Below, piece after piece: positions 35,001 through 47,139 of a stretch of DNA of 64,000 nt; the stretch's first letter is position 1, and every line of letters begins with the position of its first letter. Source of the stretch: Ilex aquifolium (taxonomy: Eukaryota; Streptophyta; Magnoliopsida; Aquifoliales; Aquifoliaceae); contig OX637405.1 of NCBI GenBank assembly GCA_951799425.1, positions 20,743,089 through 20,807,088 of the forward strand, in the 5' to 3' direction. The notes below the pieces were generated by a model. That model ran no database searches. It had not been told where the DNA came from and worked only from the letters and a program-made list of their open reading frames with translations. The position numbers and the translations under genes were made by a program.

Positions 35001-37614
35001 GTGGCCTGTCACTTGAAGATAGTGGTTTTGTACCACTTGATGAAATTTCTTCAAATTTAGGAGCCCATGTCCCCACATTGAAGGTAGGGCACTCAATGGA
35101 GTTTTGTTCCAGAGAGTCAGATGAGTCAGATTTTGACAAAGTTGATTCACTAAGATCCTCACAGAATGAGTCATTCAGATGTGCTTGTATCAATGACTCA
35201 ATGGAATTTATTTCTCCTACCTCCTCGTACTCTCTTGGGTGTTTTGCAATGTCAAAGACGTTCATTTCGAGAGTCATATCCCCAAAAGTCAATTTCATAA
35301 TACCATTCCTGCAATTGATTAGTGCATTGGAGGTTGCTAGAAAAGGTCGACCAAGAATGACAGGAATTGGAGTTTCTGAATGAACTTCTGGATGAGTATC
35401 TAGAACAATGAAGTCTACAGGGAAGACAAAATTATCCACTTGGACAAGTACATCTTCAACAATACCCCTAGGAATTTTTACAGATCTATCTGCCAATTGG
35501 AGTGTGGTGCAAGTGGGTTTCAGTTCACCTAAACCCAACTGCTGGTAGACAGAGAAAGGAAGCAAGTTGACACTAGCTCCAAGGTCTAACAATGCTTGCT
35601 CAATTTTGAAATTTCCAATGACACATGACACAGTGGGACACCCTGGATCTTCGCACTTTGAAGGGATTTTGTGTTGAAGTAGGGCACTGGCTTGCTCTGT
35701 GAGGAAGGCTCTTTTTTGAACATTTTGGCTTCTTTTGACTGTGCACAAGTCTTTTAGAAACTTGGCATAAGCTGGAACCTGTTGGATTGCATCCAGAAGT
35801 GGGATGTTGATTTTTACTTGCTTGAAAAGCTCGTAAATTTCAGACTGATTGTTTGCTTTCTGTATGCTCTTGAGTCTATGAGGGAAAGGAGCAGGAATAG
35901 AACACGAGGGTTCTTCTTCCCTTGATGGCTCTGGTTCTTGTTCAATCATGGGATCACAGTCATTTTTTTTTTCAAGTTCTGGCTCACTTAATGGGTTGGC
36001 TGGAATTGAGACTGGTTTTGGGTCTGGAATCAGCATGTTTCTGATGGACTTGTCAATCTTTTTGCCACTTCTCAATGTGGTGACAGTTTTGGCTTGGTCT
36101 TGTGGAGTTTCCATAGTTGATGGATTTCCCACCTGAAATTGGCCTTGTGGAGGCTTTGGTTGGGCAGGAAATTTTCCCTTCTCATGTGTGCTCATGGACT
36201 GGGTCAGCTTTTGAATGTGGCCTTTGAGATCCTCAAAAGATTGTGTGGTCTGGGCCTTGAAATCAATAAAAGCCTGAGTAGAACTATTGTTATAGCTCAT
36301 TTGGGTTTGCATGAATTGATTCAATGTATCTTCAAGGCTCCTTTTGTGTGGTGGTTGATATGGAGGATATTGTGGAGGTACTTGAGGTGGATGTGGTGGC
36401 CCTTGTTGATGAGGATATTGTGGAGGTCCTTGAGGTGGTTGTTGTGGACCTTGTTGCTGATTCATGGGGGTTGGTTGTGTGTTTCTCCAACTGAAATTTG
36501 GGTGGTTCCGCCACCCTGGATTGTATGTTTCAGAGTATGGGTTGGAGTAAGGCTTGTTGAAATTGGAAATGGCATTTGTTTGTTCCAACAAAACTTCTTT
36601 GAATGCCGGTATGGTCGGGCATTCCCCAGTAGGATGCCCTGTTAGCGCACAAATCCCACACACTTGTTCTGTGGAAGGGACAACATCAACTTGATGGATC
36701 TTTTTCATCTCTAAAGCTTCAAGCTTTCGAGACAAAGTGGACATTTTTGCTCTAAGATCATCATCTTCTCTCAAGACATACTTACCCCCTTGGAAAGTAG
36801 GTGGTTTGGCTTCTACAGTGGTAGGAGAGGCTGAGTCCCACATTTGAGAACTGTCAGATATGGTATCAAAAAAATTGAATGCCTCCTCCGGACTTTTTCC
36901 CATGAACTCTCCTTGAGCCATCATTTCGACAAACTGTCGTAACCTAGTGGGCAAGGAATCATAAAAAAAACCTGCCAAAGTCCAATTTTCAAAAGCATGG
37001 TGTGGACAAGATTGGAGAAGATCTTTGAATCTCTCCCAGCTTTGATAAAAAGTTTCCCCTTCTTTGACCGAAAAATTCATGATTTGTCTTTTGAGTGTAT
37101 TAGTGCGGTGCAGAGGAAAGAATTTTCTGAAAAATTCATTCTGTAGAGCCTGCCAATTAGGGATTGAAAGAGATTTTAAAGAATGTAACCATTGTTTGGC
37201 TTTATCCCTCAAAGAGAAAGAAAACAATTTCATTTTTGTCAATTCAGAATTGTCTTGAAATGTTCCACACACTTCTTCGAAGTCTTTGATATGCAGATAC
37301 GGATTTTCTGCATCCAATCCATGAAACACGGGCAATAACTGCACTGTCCCCGGCTTTACAGTAAAGAGGGGAGCATTTTCAGGAAAAATAAAACAAGAGG
37401 GGACACTATTCCTTGTGGGATGTAAGTAATCTCGCAATGTTCGAATGTTGGGTACTTCCCCCTCTCTCACATGATCTTCACCCTGCCTATCAATATTTGC
37501 CATATTGAAGTTACAAGAATCGGCTTCTGATTTGGGTGAAGGTGGTTCAAGTTGATTTACAGACCCAGAAGATTCAGCAGGCAAATTTTGAAAGAGGCGA
37601 TTGGTGTCAGTCAT
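32014..37614 (-). CDS. Gag-Pol polyprotein of element E (1866 aa, Athila lineage)
   Basis: One uninterrupted frame. Gag core about residues 65-260; CCHC knuckle C319-x2-C322-x4-H327-x4-C332; a proline/glutamine-rich linker to about 425. Aspartic protease with D677-L-G-A-S. Reverse transcriptase with FMDD (D1121, D1122) in [10 protein letters not shown], typical of Athila. RNase H with D1268, E1307/1309 and D1334. Integrase with an HHCC finger (H1475, H1482, C1513, C1516) and D1545, D1604, E1640, giving the D,D-35-E spacing. No chromodomain follows. The product would assemble particles, copy the RNA and integrate the cDNA. All catalytic residues are present and nothing is frameshifted, so the element looks recently active. 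The first in-frame ATG is 97 bases from the primer site. Confidence 0.96.
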   Translation of the reverse strand: MTDTNRLFQNLPAESSGSVNQLEPPSPKSEADSCNFNMANIDRQGEDHVREGEVPNIRTLRDYLHPTRNSVPSCFIFPENAPLFTVKPGTVQLLPVFHGLDAENPYLHIKDFEEVCGTFQDNSELTKMKLFSFSLRDKAKQWLHSLKSLSIPNWQALQNEFFRKFFPLHRTNTLKRQIMNFSVKEGETFYQSWERFKDLLQSCPHHAFENWTLAGFFYDSLPTRLRQFVEMMAQGEFMGKSPEEAFNFFDTISDSSQMWDSASPTTVEAKPPTFQGGKYVLREDDDLRAKMSTLSRKLEALEMKKIHQVDVVPSTEQVCGICALTGHPTGECPTIPAFKEVLLEQTNAISNFNKPYSNPYSETYNPGWRNHPNFSWRNTQPTPMNQQQGPQQPPQGPPQYPHQQGPPHPPQVPPQYPPYQPPHKRSLEDTLNQFMQTQMSYNNSSTQAFIDFKAQTTQSFEDLKGHIQKLTQSMSTHEKGKFPAQPKPPQGQFQVGNPSTMETPQDQAKTVTTLRSGKKIDKSIRNMLIPDPKPVSIPANPLSEPELEKKNDCDPMIEQEPEPSREEEPSCSIPAPFPHRLKSIQKANNQSEIYELFKQVKINIPLLDAIQQVPAYAKFLKDLCTVKRSQNVQKRAFLTEQASALLQHKIPSKCEDPGCPTVSCVIGNFKIEQALLDLGASVNLLPFSVYQQLGLGELKPTCTTLQLADRSVKIPRGIVEDVLVQVDNFVFPVDFIVLDTHPEVHSETPIPVILGRPFLATSNALINCRNGIMKLTFGDMTLEMNVFDIAKHPREYEEVGEINSIESLIQAHLNDSFCEDLSESTLSKSDSSDSLEQNSIECPTFNVGTWAPKFEEISSSGTKPLSSSDRPPKPELKPLPSDLKYACLGEDKSYPVVISSKITDLQEAQLIEVLKSHKSTIGWTIADLKGISPLICNHAIYLEEDSKPSRQMQRRSNPHMKEVVRLEVLKLLDAGIIFPISDSKWVSPTQVVPKKSGVTIVKNDANELVPTRVVTGWRMCIDYRKLNLVTRKDHFPLPFLDQVLERIAGHEFYCFLDGYSGYNQIEIALNDQEKTTFTCPFGTFAFKRMSFGLCNAPATFQRCMLSLFSDMVEKILEIFMDDFSVYGDSFDLCLVNLEKVLMRCKEANLVLNWEKCHFMVNQGIVLGHIVSSEGMKVDKAKIDLIRNLPAPRVVKDVRSFLGHAGFYRRFIKDFSTIAKPMCHLLSQDVIFDWNEACQKSFDKLKGMLISAPIMQPPDWTLPFELMCDASDYAVGAVLGQRKDKKPHVIYYASKTLNDAQMNYSTTEKELLAVVFALEKFRSYLVGSSVTVFTDHAALKFLLTKKDAKPRLLRWILLLQEFDLVIKDKKGVENVVADHLSRLTYEFHEDGLPINEKFPDEQLFRIDETPWYADIANFLATGTLPPFFTPMDKKKFLREVRNFFWEDPYVFKYCKDQIIRRCIPAQESRQVITFCHSEACGGHFSSRKTAAKILQCGFYWPTLFKDVHAFCVTCDRCQRLGNISKRNMMPLNPILVIEIFDCWGIDFMGPFPPSFGYLYILVAVDYVSKWVEAIPCRNNDHQTVIKFLKENILSRFGIPKSIISDGGSHFCNRPFWNLMKKYLIFHKIATPYHPQTSGQAELANREIKLILEKTVNPDRKDWSLRLTDALWAYRTAFKTILGMSPYRLVYGKPCHLPVELEHRAYWAIKAMNFDLDKAGLSRKLQINELEELRNEASENAKIAKTRMKIFHDKNIVRKSFEPDQKVLLFNSRLRLFPGKLKSRWTGPYIVKKVFEHGAVEVENPSNGNIFTVNGQRLKPFVENFVQNVETIFFMDPESISGNHSGDYACRHKKGSGQSDTRHDGLPL

Positions 37615-37710
37615 AAAACAAAATTATTCACAATAAGGCAAAAATATAAACAAAAAGAGAGGTTTTTTTTTTTTTTTTTTTCACTTTTTTCTAAAAAAAC
37701 ACCTTTTATG

Positions 37711-37730
37711 ATTCCCCGGCAACGGCGCCA
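37711..37730 (-). other. Element E primer-binding site (tRNA-Asp)
   Basis: Minus strand TGGCGCCGTTGCCGGGGAAT, complementary to the 3' end of plant tRNA-Asp(GUC) including CCA, six bases from the 5' LTR. Confidence 0.9.
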
Positions 37731-37736
37731 AAAACT

Positions 37737-39552
37737 TGACTTGATCCGAAATGTGTACACCCAAGTGCAGGCGGTCAAGTTGTAGTAATAATCTGGTTTG
37801 AGTCCAGAGTCGAATCCTCAGGGAACTATGGTTGGTGTTCTTTGAAGTAAATAGTGAGAAAGACTTGTAATTGGAAATATTATGATTTTGAAGTTGTGGG
37901 AAGTTTTGGATAGAATGTAAGATTCTTTCCAATGGGTATTTTGCTAGACAAAATATAAGATGATTAAATGTAACAAACACTCTTTGGTTCGGGAATCAGA
38001 ATATGTAGTTGATTGTCCGGTGCATTATGTTTGTGCTTTATAACTCAATTAACTCCCGTGTCAACGGCAAATTAATCGGAAGATAGGAATGAAGTGCAAT
38101 AATTGTGGACATTGAAAGTTTGTCATGAAGAGTTAGTTAGGGTACTTGCCTTGAATCAATGGATCTTTCCATGTAGGAGTCATCCATTTATCATAGAAAG
38201 ATCCGTTGATTATACAAAGTACCTTTACTTTGCTAGGTGCATTCAATCACCCAAAAATCAAGTGGAGTATAGAACATTTAAGCATAAAGGTGATACACAA
38301 ACATAATGTCCGGATTAATCTTTTACATATCTATCATCCCTTCCCAAAGAGTGAATGAGGACTACTCACCCTTCATAGCTATGGTAAAGCTAGAATGATG
38401 AATGATACTCATCCCCAAAAGGTGTTACAAAGTAAAATGCTCAAGCACTAGAAGTGAAATGCTTTAAAGTAAAATAGCTAAACAAGGAGCCGATCTTCGA
38501 CAAAGAATGAGTGAATCACGTTCCACCCTTCACGGCTTTGGTAAAGCTCTAGAAAAGTGGAAGAGTTTCACTCTTCTAAGGGGAAGAAGGAAGCTCCAAC
38601 AATGGAAGTAAAAGAAAACAATACTTAAATTAAAAGAAAGCAATAAATACTTGGTGTTTAATCCACAACCAAGAGATGATAATACATAAAAGAAAACAAC
38701 AACTTCTTGGTGTTTAATCCACAACCAAGATATAATAAAAACATAAAAGAAAACAATAACTTCTTGGTGTTTAATTCACAACCAAGATATAATAAAAACA
38801 TAAAAGAAAACAATAACTTCTTGGTGTTTAATTCACAACCAAGATCTAATAAAAAGAAAACAACAACTTCTTGGTGTTTAATTCACAACCAAGATCTAAT
38901 AAAAAGAAAACAACAACTCAAGAAAGTAAATAAAGCAATAATACTTGAAAGATGATTCAAGAAAAAGATTCAAGACCTTTGGAGTGTTTTCCACTAGGAA
39001 GAAATGTTCTTTACAAGAAAAATGAAACAAGAGAAGGATGCCCATTACAAGCCCCCAAGGGGGGTATTTATAGGCATCCAAATTACAAATATCCTAAAAG
39101 ATATTTATCCTAAAATATATTTAATTACAAATATCCTAAAAGATATTTATCCTAAAAGATATTTAATTACAAATATCCTAAAAGATATTTATCCTAAAAG
39201 ATATTTAATTACAAATATCCTAAAAGATATTTATCCTAAAAGATATTTAATTACAAATATCCTAAAAGATATTTAATTACAAATATCAAGAAGATCTTGA
39301 TTTACACTTTGATCTCCCTTTGTTTTGAGCTTTAATAATTTACACCCTATACTTTGATAAGTTGCTCTCCATGCTTTGATAATTGGCTCCCGTCGTTTTG
39401 ACGCATAAAAACCTGAAAAGAACAACATTCAATGCATTATCCTTAATTCACACATTAACCCTAATTAGATTTATTTTGACTAGTTTAACTTTATTTAATT
39501 ACACAATTGACCTTTTAATTTAATTACATTTTGCATTAATTAGGGTTAATCA
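37737..39552 (-). repeat. Element E 5' LTR
   Basis: 1816 bp, same length as the 3' LTR. Contains the same two inverted-repeat arrays (38643-38915 and 39080-39287). Confidence 0.95.
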
Positions 39553-39557
39553 TAAAT

Positions 39558-40544
39558 CACTATTTTTCTATTGAATGACATCATGTGTTCAAAATTCAAA
39601 GCATGGGTTCAAGATTATTAGCCATTTATGATACGCTATCATTCACATGCATTAATAAACAAACATCTAGTAGAAACTTGTGGTTATATCAATGCATCTC
39701 ACCAAAAAGCAATAAGCCAAGCACAATGTTAAACAAAATTACTATAAGCCAAGCACAACACTGAGGACTACAATATTCACCAACTTTTTAATTTGTTTTC
39801 ACCAGAAGTCATGACAAAGAAGTACTTGTTCTCCTTTTTTTGGAAATTCAAAACTACTTGCTTAGAAAAAAAAATCCAAGATTTTCATGAGAGTTTTGAA
39901 CAAATAAACAAACACCGTCACAAATACCAAGGTAAAGCTCACTAATTCTAACAGAACCAACAAAACCCATTAAATCCAAAGTCAAATTTTAGTTATTTTT
40001 GGGAGTCATTGATATGAATAAAGGTTTAGTATTGTGGCTTGTATGAATAAAGGTTCAGTATTGTGGCTTGTATGAATAAAGGTTTAGTATTGTGGCTTGC
40101 AGACCTAATGGACTTCACCTGCAACATATATCTAACATTAATTTAAATGATCAAATGAAAATTGAATAGAGTAGTTCCTCTTTTCGTACAAACTTTAAGA
40201 CCATAGAAAAGCATTTGAAAGACAACAACCTTTAAAAATGAACTCCTAGTTGCCATAAAGAAATTGTAGGAACTGTTTAGAAAAATGATGACGCCTTCTA
40301 ATCCTATGATGGTAAAAATTACATAAGCCTCGAATTTAAGAAAAAAATATGCTCTATTACAAATGAATTTCAAAACCTGCAAAAAGTGAATTCCAAATGA
40401 ATTTCAAAACCTGTAAAAATATGCTCTATTACAAATGAATTCCAAAAAGTGTATACATATATATATATACATTGAGAGGCTAATCGCTGACTTCAGCGGC
40501 GGCGTGTGTGTGTTGGCAGGTGTAGGCAGAGACTACGAGGGAGG

Positions 40545-40583
<39 letters not shown>

Positions 40584-40939
40584 AGGTGAACATATTATGT
40601 GTGTGTTTAAAAGGAATGTGAGAGAGCGAGAGATAGCAGAGAGAGTGTGGCAGACAGAGAGGAAGGGGGAGAGAGAAGTATTGAGGAAATGAGAGAAATA
40701 GGTGTTGGGTGAGGTATCAGATAGTATGAGATAGGGAGAGAGAGTTAGATGAAAGATATGAGTCTTAGAGTTAGGGAGAGAGAGTTGTATCAGTTAGTAT
40801 GAGATCGCGAGAGAGAGTTAGATGAGAGATAGGAGCCTTAGAAAAATTTTACACGAGGACCATCGGATCAATAATCTTCTTAAACGATCTGAGCCACGAA
40901 AAGTTTAAGATAAACAATCTAGCTACTTTATTATATAGA
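39558..40939 (-). other. Helitron D body, right part
   Basis: Non-coding. Holds three 29-bp units TATGAATAAAGGTTTAGTAT + TGTGGCTTG at about 40014-40100 and an (AG)n microsatellite at 40549-40582, with further AG-rich sequence to about 40830. Confidence 0.6.
40549..40582. repeat. (AG)n microsatellite
   Basis: Seventeen AG units inside Helitron D. Confidence 0.9.
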
Positions 40940-42732
40940 TATGTATGTGTATGTGTGTGTAGGGGGTGTGTGTTTAACGTTAAGCTTCAAAGAGAAAAAG
41001 AGAAGGGGAAAAGAAATATAGAAGACAGAGAGAGAGGCGTTAGCTAGGTTTTTGTGTTCAGGTTGTTTTTGGTGTTAGGTTGAAGAACTGGTGGGTATGG
41101 AGAAGAAGTTCCTCCTAGTAGGTAAATCCTTTCCTTTTAATTTATATGTTTTGAGATTTATTGTTCTTATTGGGAAGAGTTTGATGTAAGGGTTGTAATT
41201 TTGGTTGTGTAGGGGAGAGGTTTCAGCTTCAATTTTTATTTTCAGAATTTGATTATTGGGTAAGAATTTGTATGTAAATAACGTTTATAGTGGATGTGTA
41301 AGGGTTTGAGGGTGTTAAAGTTGAAAGAAGTAGGTTGAGGAAGAAGATAGAACGAAGAAGGGTTTCTGCCAGCCTTCTACCAGTAGGAAATGGTGTTCTA
41401 CCAGTAGAATGACATTCTGTGAGGTGTTCTACCGATAGAAAGTGATGCTTTATTGGTAGAACGACCTTCTGTGAGGTGTTCTACTTGTAGAAAGTAATGT
41501 TTTACAGGTAGGAACATAAAATTTCCATCATTATGCCATATTGTCTCTAATTGTTTAACCACTCAACTTCAAGGTTTTCCTAGGCATTCTAGTGGGTTCA
41601 AATTAACTTTATTGATTTTAATTACCTATAAATATCTCGATAAACCTACGACTTTGAGTACATTATAGTAAAGGAAAGAGACTATTTGGAAGGTATCGGG
41701 TTAAGTCGATTAATTATTTATTCATGTGTAGCATAACAATTATGTGTTCAGAATGATATTTATGTGACTTATGACGATGTAAGTTAGGTATTGAGGCAAT
41801 GAAGTTAGTGTCAGATTCACCTAAAACTACACAGAGAGAATAAATTCGGGTTTGGATTTAACCTGAGGTGACTGTATTGATTCATATTGATTGAAATTAT
41901 GATTACATGTTTATTGGCCATACTTATGTGAAATAGCTAAAAGGTAATTTGATAAGGTATGAATTGTGAAATGGTGTTTGTTTGTTACCAGCTATATTTA
42001 TTTGTAATGGGTAGATGGTGGCTTAATGGTTTAAGGATTGTGAATTGGTGTTGGGTGTGGTTTAATTACTTGAATTGATCGTGATTGCCTACCAATATGA
42101 GGTTGTCGAGACTACTAGACATAAATGATAGTGATATAATAGTCGAGACTGCCGGGCGTAAATGGTAGCGATAGGATTGTCGAGACTGCTGGGTGAAAGC
42201 AGTAACAATATAATTGTCGAGACTCCTAGGCGAAAACGGGTAGTGTTAACTGTTATTGGATATCAGATATTGGATATTGTTATTTGGAATGTTGGTTTTG
42301 GTTGTTGGGCATTGGATGTTGGATATTTAATTTGAATTTCATTGTAAATGTGTATGTGAGATATGATTATAATTGTTTAGTGCTTAAGCATTTCCTTTTA
42401 ATATGTTACCCCCTAACAATTGTTTGTTTTCAGGTTCTTGGAATTTAGGAGATGGTCCACTTAACAGTCTAGTTTGATGTGGAGGAGTTGACATCAGTTT
42501 GTACCATCTGCCATTTTTTGTTTGTACACATGTAGTAAAGTCACTTAAGGGTATGGTGCCTTAGTTGTTGTACCACTGCGTTGAGTTGTATATTTACATG
42601 GAAAAATCTTTATTGAGTGGATAAGTTTGATTAAGGAAGCACATGTTATATTACTATGGTTTAAATAATGATTAAAGGATTAACATGATAGCATTAACCA
42701 CACCTAACTCTTTTTCGGGATGGGGTGTGACA
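40940..42732 (+). repeat. Element B 3' LTR, second part
   Basis: Resumes after Helitron D (TGTTTAACGTTAAGCTTCA matches 17070 onward) and ends GGGTGTGACA. With 24576-24920 it makes about 2138 bp. Confidence 0.88.
41374..41512. repeat. Palindrome cluster in LTR B (3' copy)
   Basis: Counterpart of 17474-17590: TTCTACCAGTAGGAA, TTCTACCAGTAGAA, TTCTACCGATAGAA, TTTATTGGTAGAA, TTCTACTTGTAGAA, TTTTACAGGTAGGAA. More diverged from a perfect palindrome than the 5' copy. Confidence 0.8.
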
Positions 42733-42737
42733 TCACT

Positions 42738-43175
42738 TGTCATGTCACCAAGATGATCCGAGTATGAGACTATATTTGATAGCAGTTGAGCTATGTGACC
42801 TGTCAAATTTGATTCTTGATTCTGTTATTCATGATTCATATCATCTGAGTTGTTTGATATTTTTTACCATTCGTATTTTTATCGTTGAGCATATTGTTTC
42901 TTGTTGTATTGTATATTTCTCCGCTTTTAATATTTTTCATAATGATTCAGAAGAAAATGACTAGATTTGATATTTGAAGAATCAGAGATTGATGAATCTC
43001 GATATAATGTTTATTAAATTGAAATTCTAAGTATTATGGGTCTTTGAAAATAAAATTTTGAATTATAATTTTTATTGAGGTATTTAGAGTTTTGACACTG
43101 TATTCGAATATATATTTTGTGGAATTTTAGCGGTTGATTTATCAAGTAACATGTTCAAAAAATCGTGGCGTTACA
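42738..43175 (+). repeat. Element A 5' LTR, second part
   Basis: Resumes at TGTCATGTCACCAAGATG, as in the uninterrupted 3' LTR at about 44222, and ends GGCGTTACA. Confidence 0.85.
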
Positions 43176-43472
43176 AGCGATATCAGAGCTTATGTATCAA
43201 ATCTTATATGGGTATTATGAGAAGTGAATCTATCAATTGTAGTTGTAAGTATAAAAGTTTGAAGTATTAGATAATAGACTTTAGATCTTACATGGATACT
43301 GTGTAGAGTGAGTTAACTAGTTTTCCATTGGATAGGTGTATATGTTAGAATTGGTATTAGAAGTATAGGTTATGAACAAAATAATTGAAAATGGTCTCCA
43401 AATGCACAGCAAAACCAACTAGCTTACCGAGTATAAAATTTCGAGGACGAAATTTCTAGAAGGTGGGGAGTA
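43176..43472 (+). other. Element A interior remnant (297 bp)
   Basis: Begins AGCGATATCAGAGCTT, a degenerate initiator-Met primer site. Ends with TTTCGAGGACGAAATTT and the purine tract AAGGTGGGGAGTA. No coding sequence remains. Confidence 0.7.
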
Positions 43473-44570
43473 TGTGACGACCTAACCCCGAAAAAGAAAT
43501 GAATTGCTAAAAATTAGAGGGATCTAATTACGATTATAAAAAATATAATAATTAATGTAAATAGGAGGGACTAAAACAAATAGCTAGGAAAATATCTTGG
43601 GAAGAAAATGAAGTCAAAAAAAAAAAAGTATCCATTAATCCATTGGTGTCATTATGTAAGCTAAGCATGTAAAAGCATGCATATGTGTGTCTTGCATCAT
43701 CACCTTGGAGCCCAAAGAACATTTAGCTATAAAAAGACAGTAGCTCAGTAGTTCAAAACGGAAGAAAGAAAGGAAGAAAGAAAAGAGAAAAAGGAGAAGG
43801 GAGAAAAAGGAAAGAAAAGAAAAATAATAATGAGGTATTGGGTTCAAAGTTAGATGGTGATTTAAGTCTCAAAATTTATGAAATTGAGATATGTTGTGCT
43901 TAATATGGTGGTAATCAAAATTATCAGAATTCCTTAGTGATTTGAGGTACGGGATAGTATACAAGCCCCTGTCTTTAAATCTCTTTGCAAAGAGTGTCAT
44001 TTTCTTCATCTAAAATTTGTATTCCTATTGATTTTTTTTAGTTGATATGAAAAATTGCAAATTTTGTTGATCTGACCTATATTTTAGGTTAAATATTTTG
44101 GTATTGTTTGGTACATATACGAAGTGTGCATGAGACATAGTATTTTGTGAAATATGATTGTAACCCTGAAAGGTATGAATTGTTCGATTTGAGTATAGAT
44201 TTATATGTCCAAGTGTCACTTGTCATGTCACCAAGATGAACCGAGTATGAGGCTATGTTTGATAATAGTTGAGCTATGTGAATGTCGAATTTGATTATTG
44301 ATTCCTATCATCGGAGTTATTTGGTATTTGATTATTCGTATTTTTATCCTTGAGGATAATGATTCCTATCATATTGTATATTTTCCCGCTTTTAATATTT
44401 TTCAAGATGATTTTGGAAGGAAATGACTACAGTTGATATTTGAGTAATCAGAGATTGACAAATCTTGATATGATTTTTTTTGACCTCTGGCCCTGTATTC
44501 AAATATATATTTTGTGGAATTTTAGCGATTGATTTATCAAGTAACGTGTCTGAAAAATTGGGACGTTACA
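43473..44570 (+). repeat. Element A 3' LTR
   Basis: TGTGACGACCTAACCCCG...GGGACGTTACA. Uninterrupted copy showing the pre-insertion sequence at the element B target. Confidence 0.87.
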
Positions 44571-45475
44571 CCAAATCATAGGTTTAATCAAATATCCATA
44601 AACAAAATAAAACTAGGGTTTCAAACCCACAACACTAAAATCATTTTTATGCATGTAGGTTCACAATTCATGGCATACCCAATATTAAATCAAGATTTAT
44701 AATAAGTATTTTGCCATTAAATACATATTAAGCTTTGGATAAATAAAATAAATGAGATGCACAATGTAAATTCAAGAGAGAGGAAAACCCTACCTAGGAA
44801 TCAAGAATTCCAAATCAAGTTCCTAGAATTCCCAAGCAAAGCCGAAGCCCTATAGACCTTCTTCTTCCTCCTTTTTTCCTTTATCTTGTCCTAGGGTTTT
44901 AAGAGTGGTATTGGGTGAGAATGGTGAGAAATAATGGGAGAAATGGATTGAAAATGGAGTTTTATACCCAAAAATTTTTGTTAGTTACTGTTCACAGGGC
45001 CAAAAAATGCATTTTCTCCAAAATTATGGTTTTGCCCCTAAACATCTTCAATTTGATCCCTATGATTAACCCAATGTTTTTCGATGTTCCGGATTCATTT
45101 TTAATTTTTTTTAACCTAAAAATATTTAGTTTTATGATTTATCTCAAAACCAAAGTCAATTTACACCCGAAATACCAAAATAATCACTTTATCCATCTAA
45201 ACTGTTATATGAGGTAAACGTCTATCCCAAGGTTTCTTGATCTCCCGAATTCAATGGTAATGTAATTTTGACCTAACAAAAATTAATTAAATTTACGTAG
45301 TTACCCTTATCAACTTTAAACACCTCAAAAATTAAATTTGACCCGAAACTCAAACTTTATGCGACTATTCATTTAACAACGATTCAAAATTTCTCTCATC
45401 ATTTTAAAAATACTAGCAAGTTTATGTCATTTATATTTATATGAAACATGGGATCTCACAAATTCATAACCAACA
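44571..45475. mobile_element. Right arm of the unclassified insertion in the LINE
   Basis: Non-coding; ends ATAACCAACA next to the second CACCAATT. Partner of 14655-15870. Confidence 0.45.
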
Positions 45476-45483
45476 CACCAATT

Positions 45484-45713
45484 GTTAGAAGCTAAGGAGT
45501 TGATCTGGAAGCAAAGGTCAAAAGCTCTATGGCTGAAAGAAGGGGATACATAATACAAGGTTTTTCATACTCATGTTAGCACAAAAAGATAGAGAAATAT
45601 TATAAAAGGCATAAGGCAGATGGAGAGAATTGTAGTTGGGTACTTCACAGGGTTATTTAAATCGACATCTCCGTTAAATGATGTGCTCAATATGGTTTTA
45701 GACTGTGCACTAA
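45484..45713 (+). pseudogene. LINE fragment, continuation toward reverse transcriptase
   Basis: Reads LLEAKELIWKQRSKALWLKE, then GDT and FHTHVSTK, then VVGYFTGLF in nearby frames. This is the plant L1 block between endonuclease and reverse transcriptase (canonical WxQRSRxxWLKEGDxNTxFFH). It is collinear with 14085-14654. Cut at its right end by Athila-type LTR sequence. Confidence 0.75.
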
Positions 45714-47130
45714 TGAGCACAAAATATTGTATATTTGACGGCCTCATTAGATGCATTTTAACTCAACTTTGTATTTAAGTACTTAGAGTTAGCCGAAATT
45801 ATGAATAATGTTGAATTTTCGATGTTGCAGGTAATTATAGCGTAAATGATGGATTTTATAACCTTGCAACTAAGGATGAATGAGTGGTGAAGAGATGTAC
45901 ACATTCAATGAGGATTTGGAGGCTTAAATGTGAAGAAACCAAGAAAAATGAAATTTGGAAGGTTTAGCCCACTGGTTTCCCAAAGTTTTGACACAATACC
46001 GCTGTTTTTCTCATTTTCAACCATGATCCACTTCGAATCTGAAAAAGTGCAAAACATGAAAGTTGTAGATCTGGATGTCTTCTGTATTGTGTCAAACTTT
46101 CAGCTCAATCTAATGGTTGATCAAAAGTTATGACAATTCTACAAAAACTGGTCCGGAGTAGAAGGGTACCGGTACGCTGAAGCCACTGGAGTTCGATGTA
46201 CCGGTATGCGTACCGGTACGCTATTCTGAAACAGCCCAAAATGCCCAGAACTCCTGCAAGTCTTCTCCAAGTTCTTGGGGGGCCCACCTACACTTCTCCC
46301 ACGCCTACCTTGACATATTCTACACATAACCATGCCATCCTTACACAATTTCAAGACTTTGGAGGCAAGGGCATTAATGAGGATGGGAGAGAAGGGGGCT
46401 GCCTGGGGAGTTGCTAGATAGGCTGCTCCTAGCCTGTCCAAGCCATCAAATCTCTTCCCATTGATGGGAAGCCTGCACACACAGGCTAGGGGAGCCTCAT
46501 GGACGAAATTTGAAGTCTCTACACTCCATATATTCAACATTCACAAGCTTTGAAGGTGGTGGCTACCTAAGCTTAGGAGTAGTTTTGGTGAAGAAGATGA
46601 TGAATAGTTAAATTTTTGCATTGTCTTCACCCATTTTTACTTGTAATCTTTTGTAAGGATCTTGTAAGCTTCATTTATTGTCTTTAATGTCATTTATTTC
46701 TAATGCTTTGCAAGTTTAGTTACATGTTCTAGATTTCACCATTGTTGTCTTTAAGTTTTCTTCATTTCAAGTTTTAAATTGGGTTTTGAATATTTGTCTT
46801 CTTAGTTTAAGTTTTCTTGTATTAGTTCAAGTTCCATGCTTCATTTCTTGATTATGTCCATTTACATTATGCATGTCTTTCATTTTATCATGAGTAGCTA
46901 GAGTTTTAGTTGGTTAATCCAAGGGAGACCTCCCCGTGAGGATTCCATTTCAACTCTTCTTTTTTTCTCCACTCGGTGTACGGTGGTTCGGTTTGACTGG
47001 GTTGAGAGTGGACGTGGTTGTGAGTCTTTGATATCCCGTAGGCCTGGTCACGGGTTATGCTTGGATCCTCACATCCATTTGGTTGTGAGTTCTTGATACA
47101 CCGTAGGCATTGTCACGGTGTATTAGATCA
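45714..47130 (+). repeat. LTR fragment G, Athila-type, + orientation
   Basis: Starts TGAGCACAAAATATTGTATA, similar to the minus-strand start of LTR F (TGATTAGCACAAAATATTGC). The two match again at several points in inverted orientation: 46625-46750 with 50870-51010, and 46915-47125 with 50570-50720. No internal region or second LTR of its own is found. Confidence 0.65.
46165..46221. repeat. TACCGGTA palindrome cluster in LTR G
   Basis: GGTACCGGTACG, GTACCGGTATGC and GTACCGGTACGC within 57 bp. Flank letters differ from the other LTR families. Confidence 0.8.
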
Positions 47131-47139
47131 ATTTAACTA

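Larger units (their letters stand above)
25447..39552 (-). mobile_element. Element E: Athila-type Ty3/gypsy retrotransposon with accessory cassettes (14.1 kb)
   Basis: Two LTRs of identical length, 1816 bp (25447-27262 and 37737-39552), are flanked by the perfect 5-bp duplication TAAAT (25442-25446 and 39553-39557). By eye I find three differences between them: 26021/38311, 26286/38576 and 26584/38874. The minus orientation follows from the tRNA-Asp primer site beside the right LTR and the purine tract beside the left LTR. It carries a full gag-pol frame and, downstream, duplicated accessory genes in the position of the env-like gene of Athila elements. This is the youngest insertion of the nest and may be competent to move. 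Confidence 0.95.
24921..40939 (-). mobile_element. Helitron D (non-autonomous), carrying element E
   Basis: On the minus strand the element begins TCTATATAATAAAG (right edge 40939) and ends with a hairpin ATGCTTTCAGGCAT, a nine-base spacer and CTAG (left edge 24921). It is inserted between A and T with no duplication: A at 24920, T at 40940. These are the diagnostic Helitron termini (5' TC, 3' hairpin then CTRR, AT target). The insertion split a TA/TG stretch of LTR B. Without element E it is about 1.9 kb and has no Rep/helicase gene. Confidence 0.82.
16676..42732 (+). mobile_element. Element B: decayed Ty3/gypsy element inside LTR of A
   Basis: LTRs run TGTGAGACCC...GGGTGTGACA. The 5' LTR is 16676-18761; the 3' LTR is 24576-24920 plus 40940-42732, split by Helitron D. 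A perfect 5-bp duplication TCACT flanks it (16671-16675 and 42733-42737). The + orientation follows from the primer site after the 5' LTR and the purine tract before the 3' LTR. The interior is riddled with stops. Confidence 0.9.
15876..44570 (+). mobile_element. Element A: deleted Ty3/gypsy element, outer shell of the nest
   Basis: The LTRs start TGTGAYGAYCT and end in GGCGTTACA (5' copy) or GGACGTTACA (3' copy). The 5' LTR is 15876-16675 plus 42738-43175, split by element B. The interior is only 43176-43472 and the 3' LTR is 43473-44570. Imperfect 5-bp flanks TCAAA (15871-15875) and CCAAA (44571-44575). All coding regions have been lost. The interior keeps a degenerate initiator-Met type primer site and the gypsy 3' landmark TTTCGAGGACGAAATTT before the second LTR. 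Confidence 0.83.

Noticed and set aside
36139-36645. 168-codon + strand tryptophan-rich frame
   Set aside because: It is the antisense shadow of the proline/glutamine-rich linker of E Gag-Pol.
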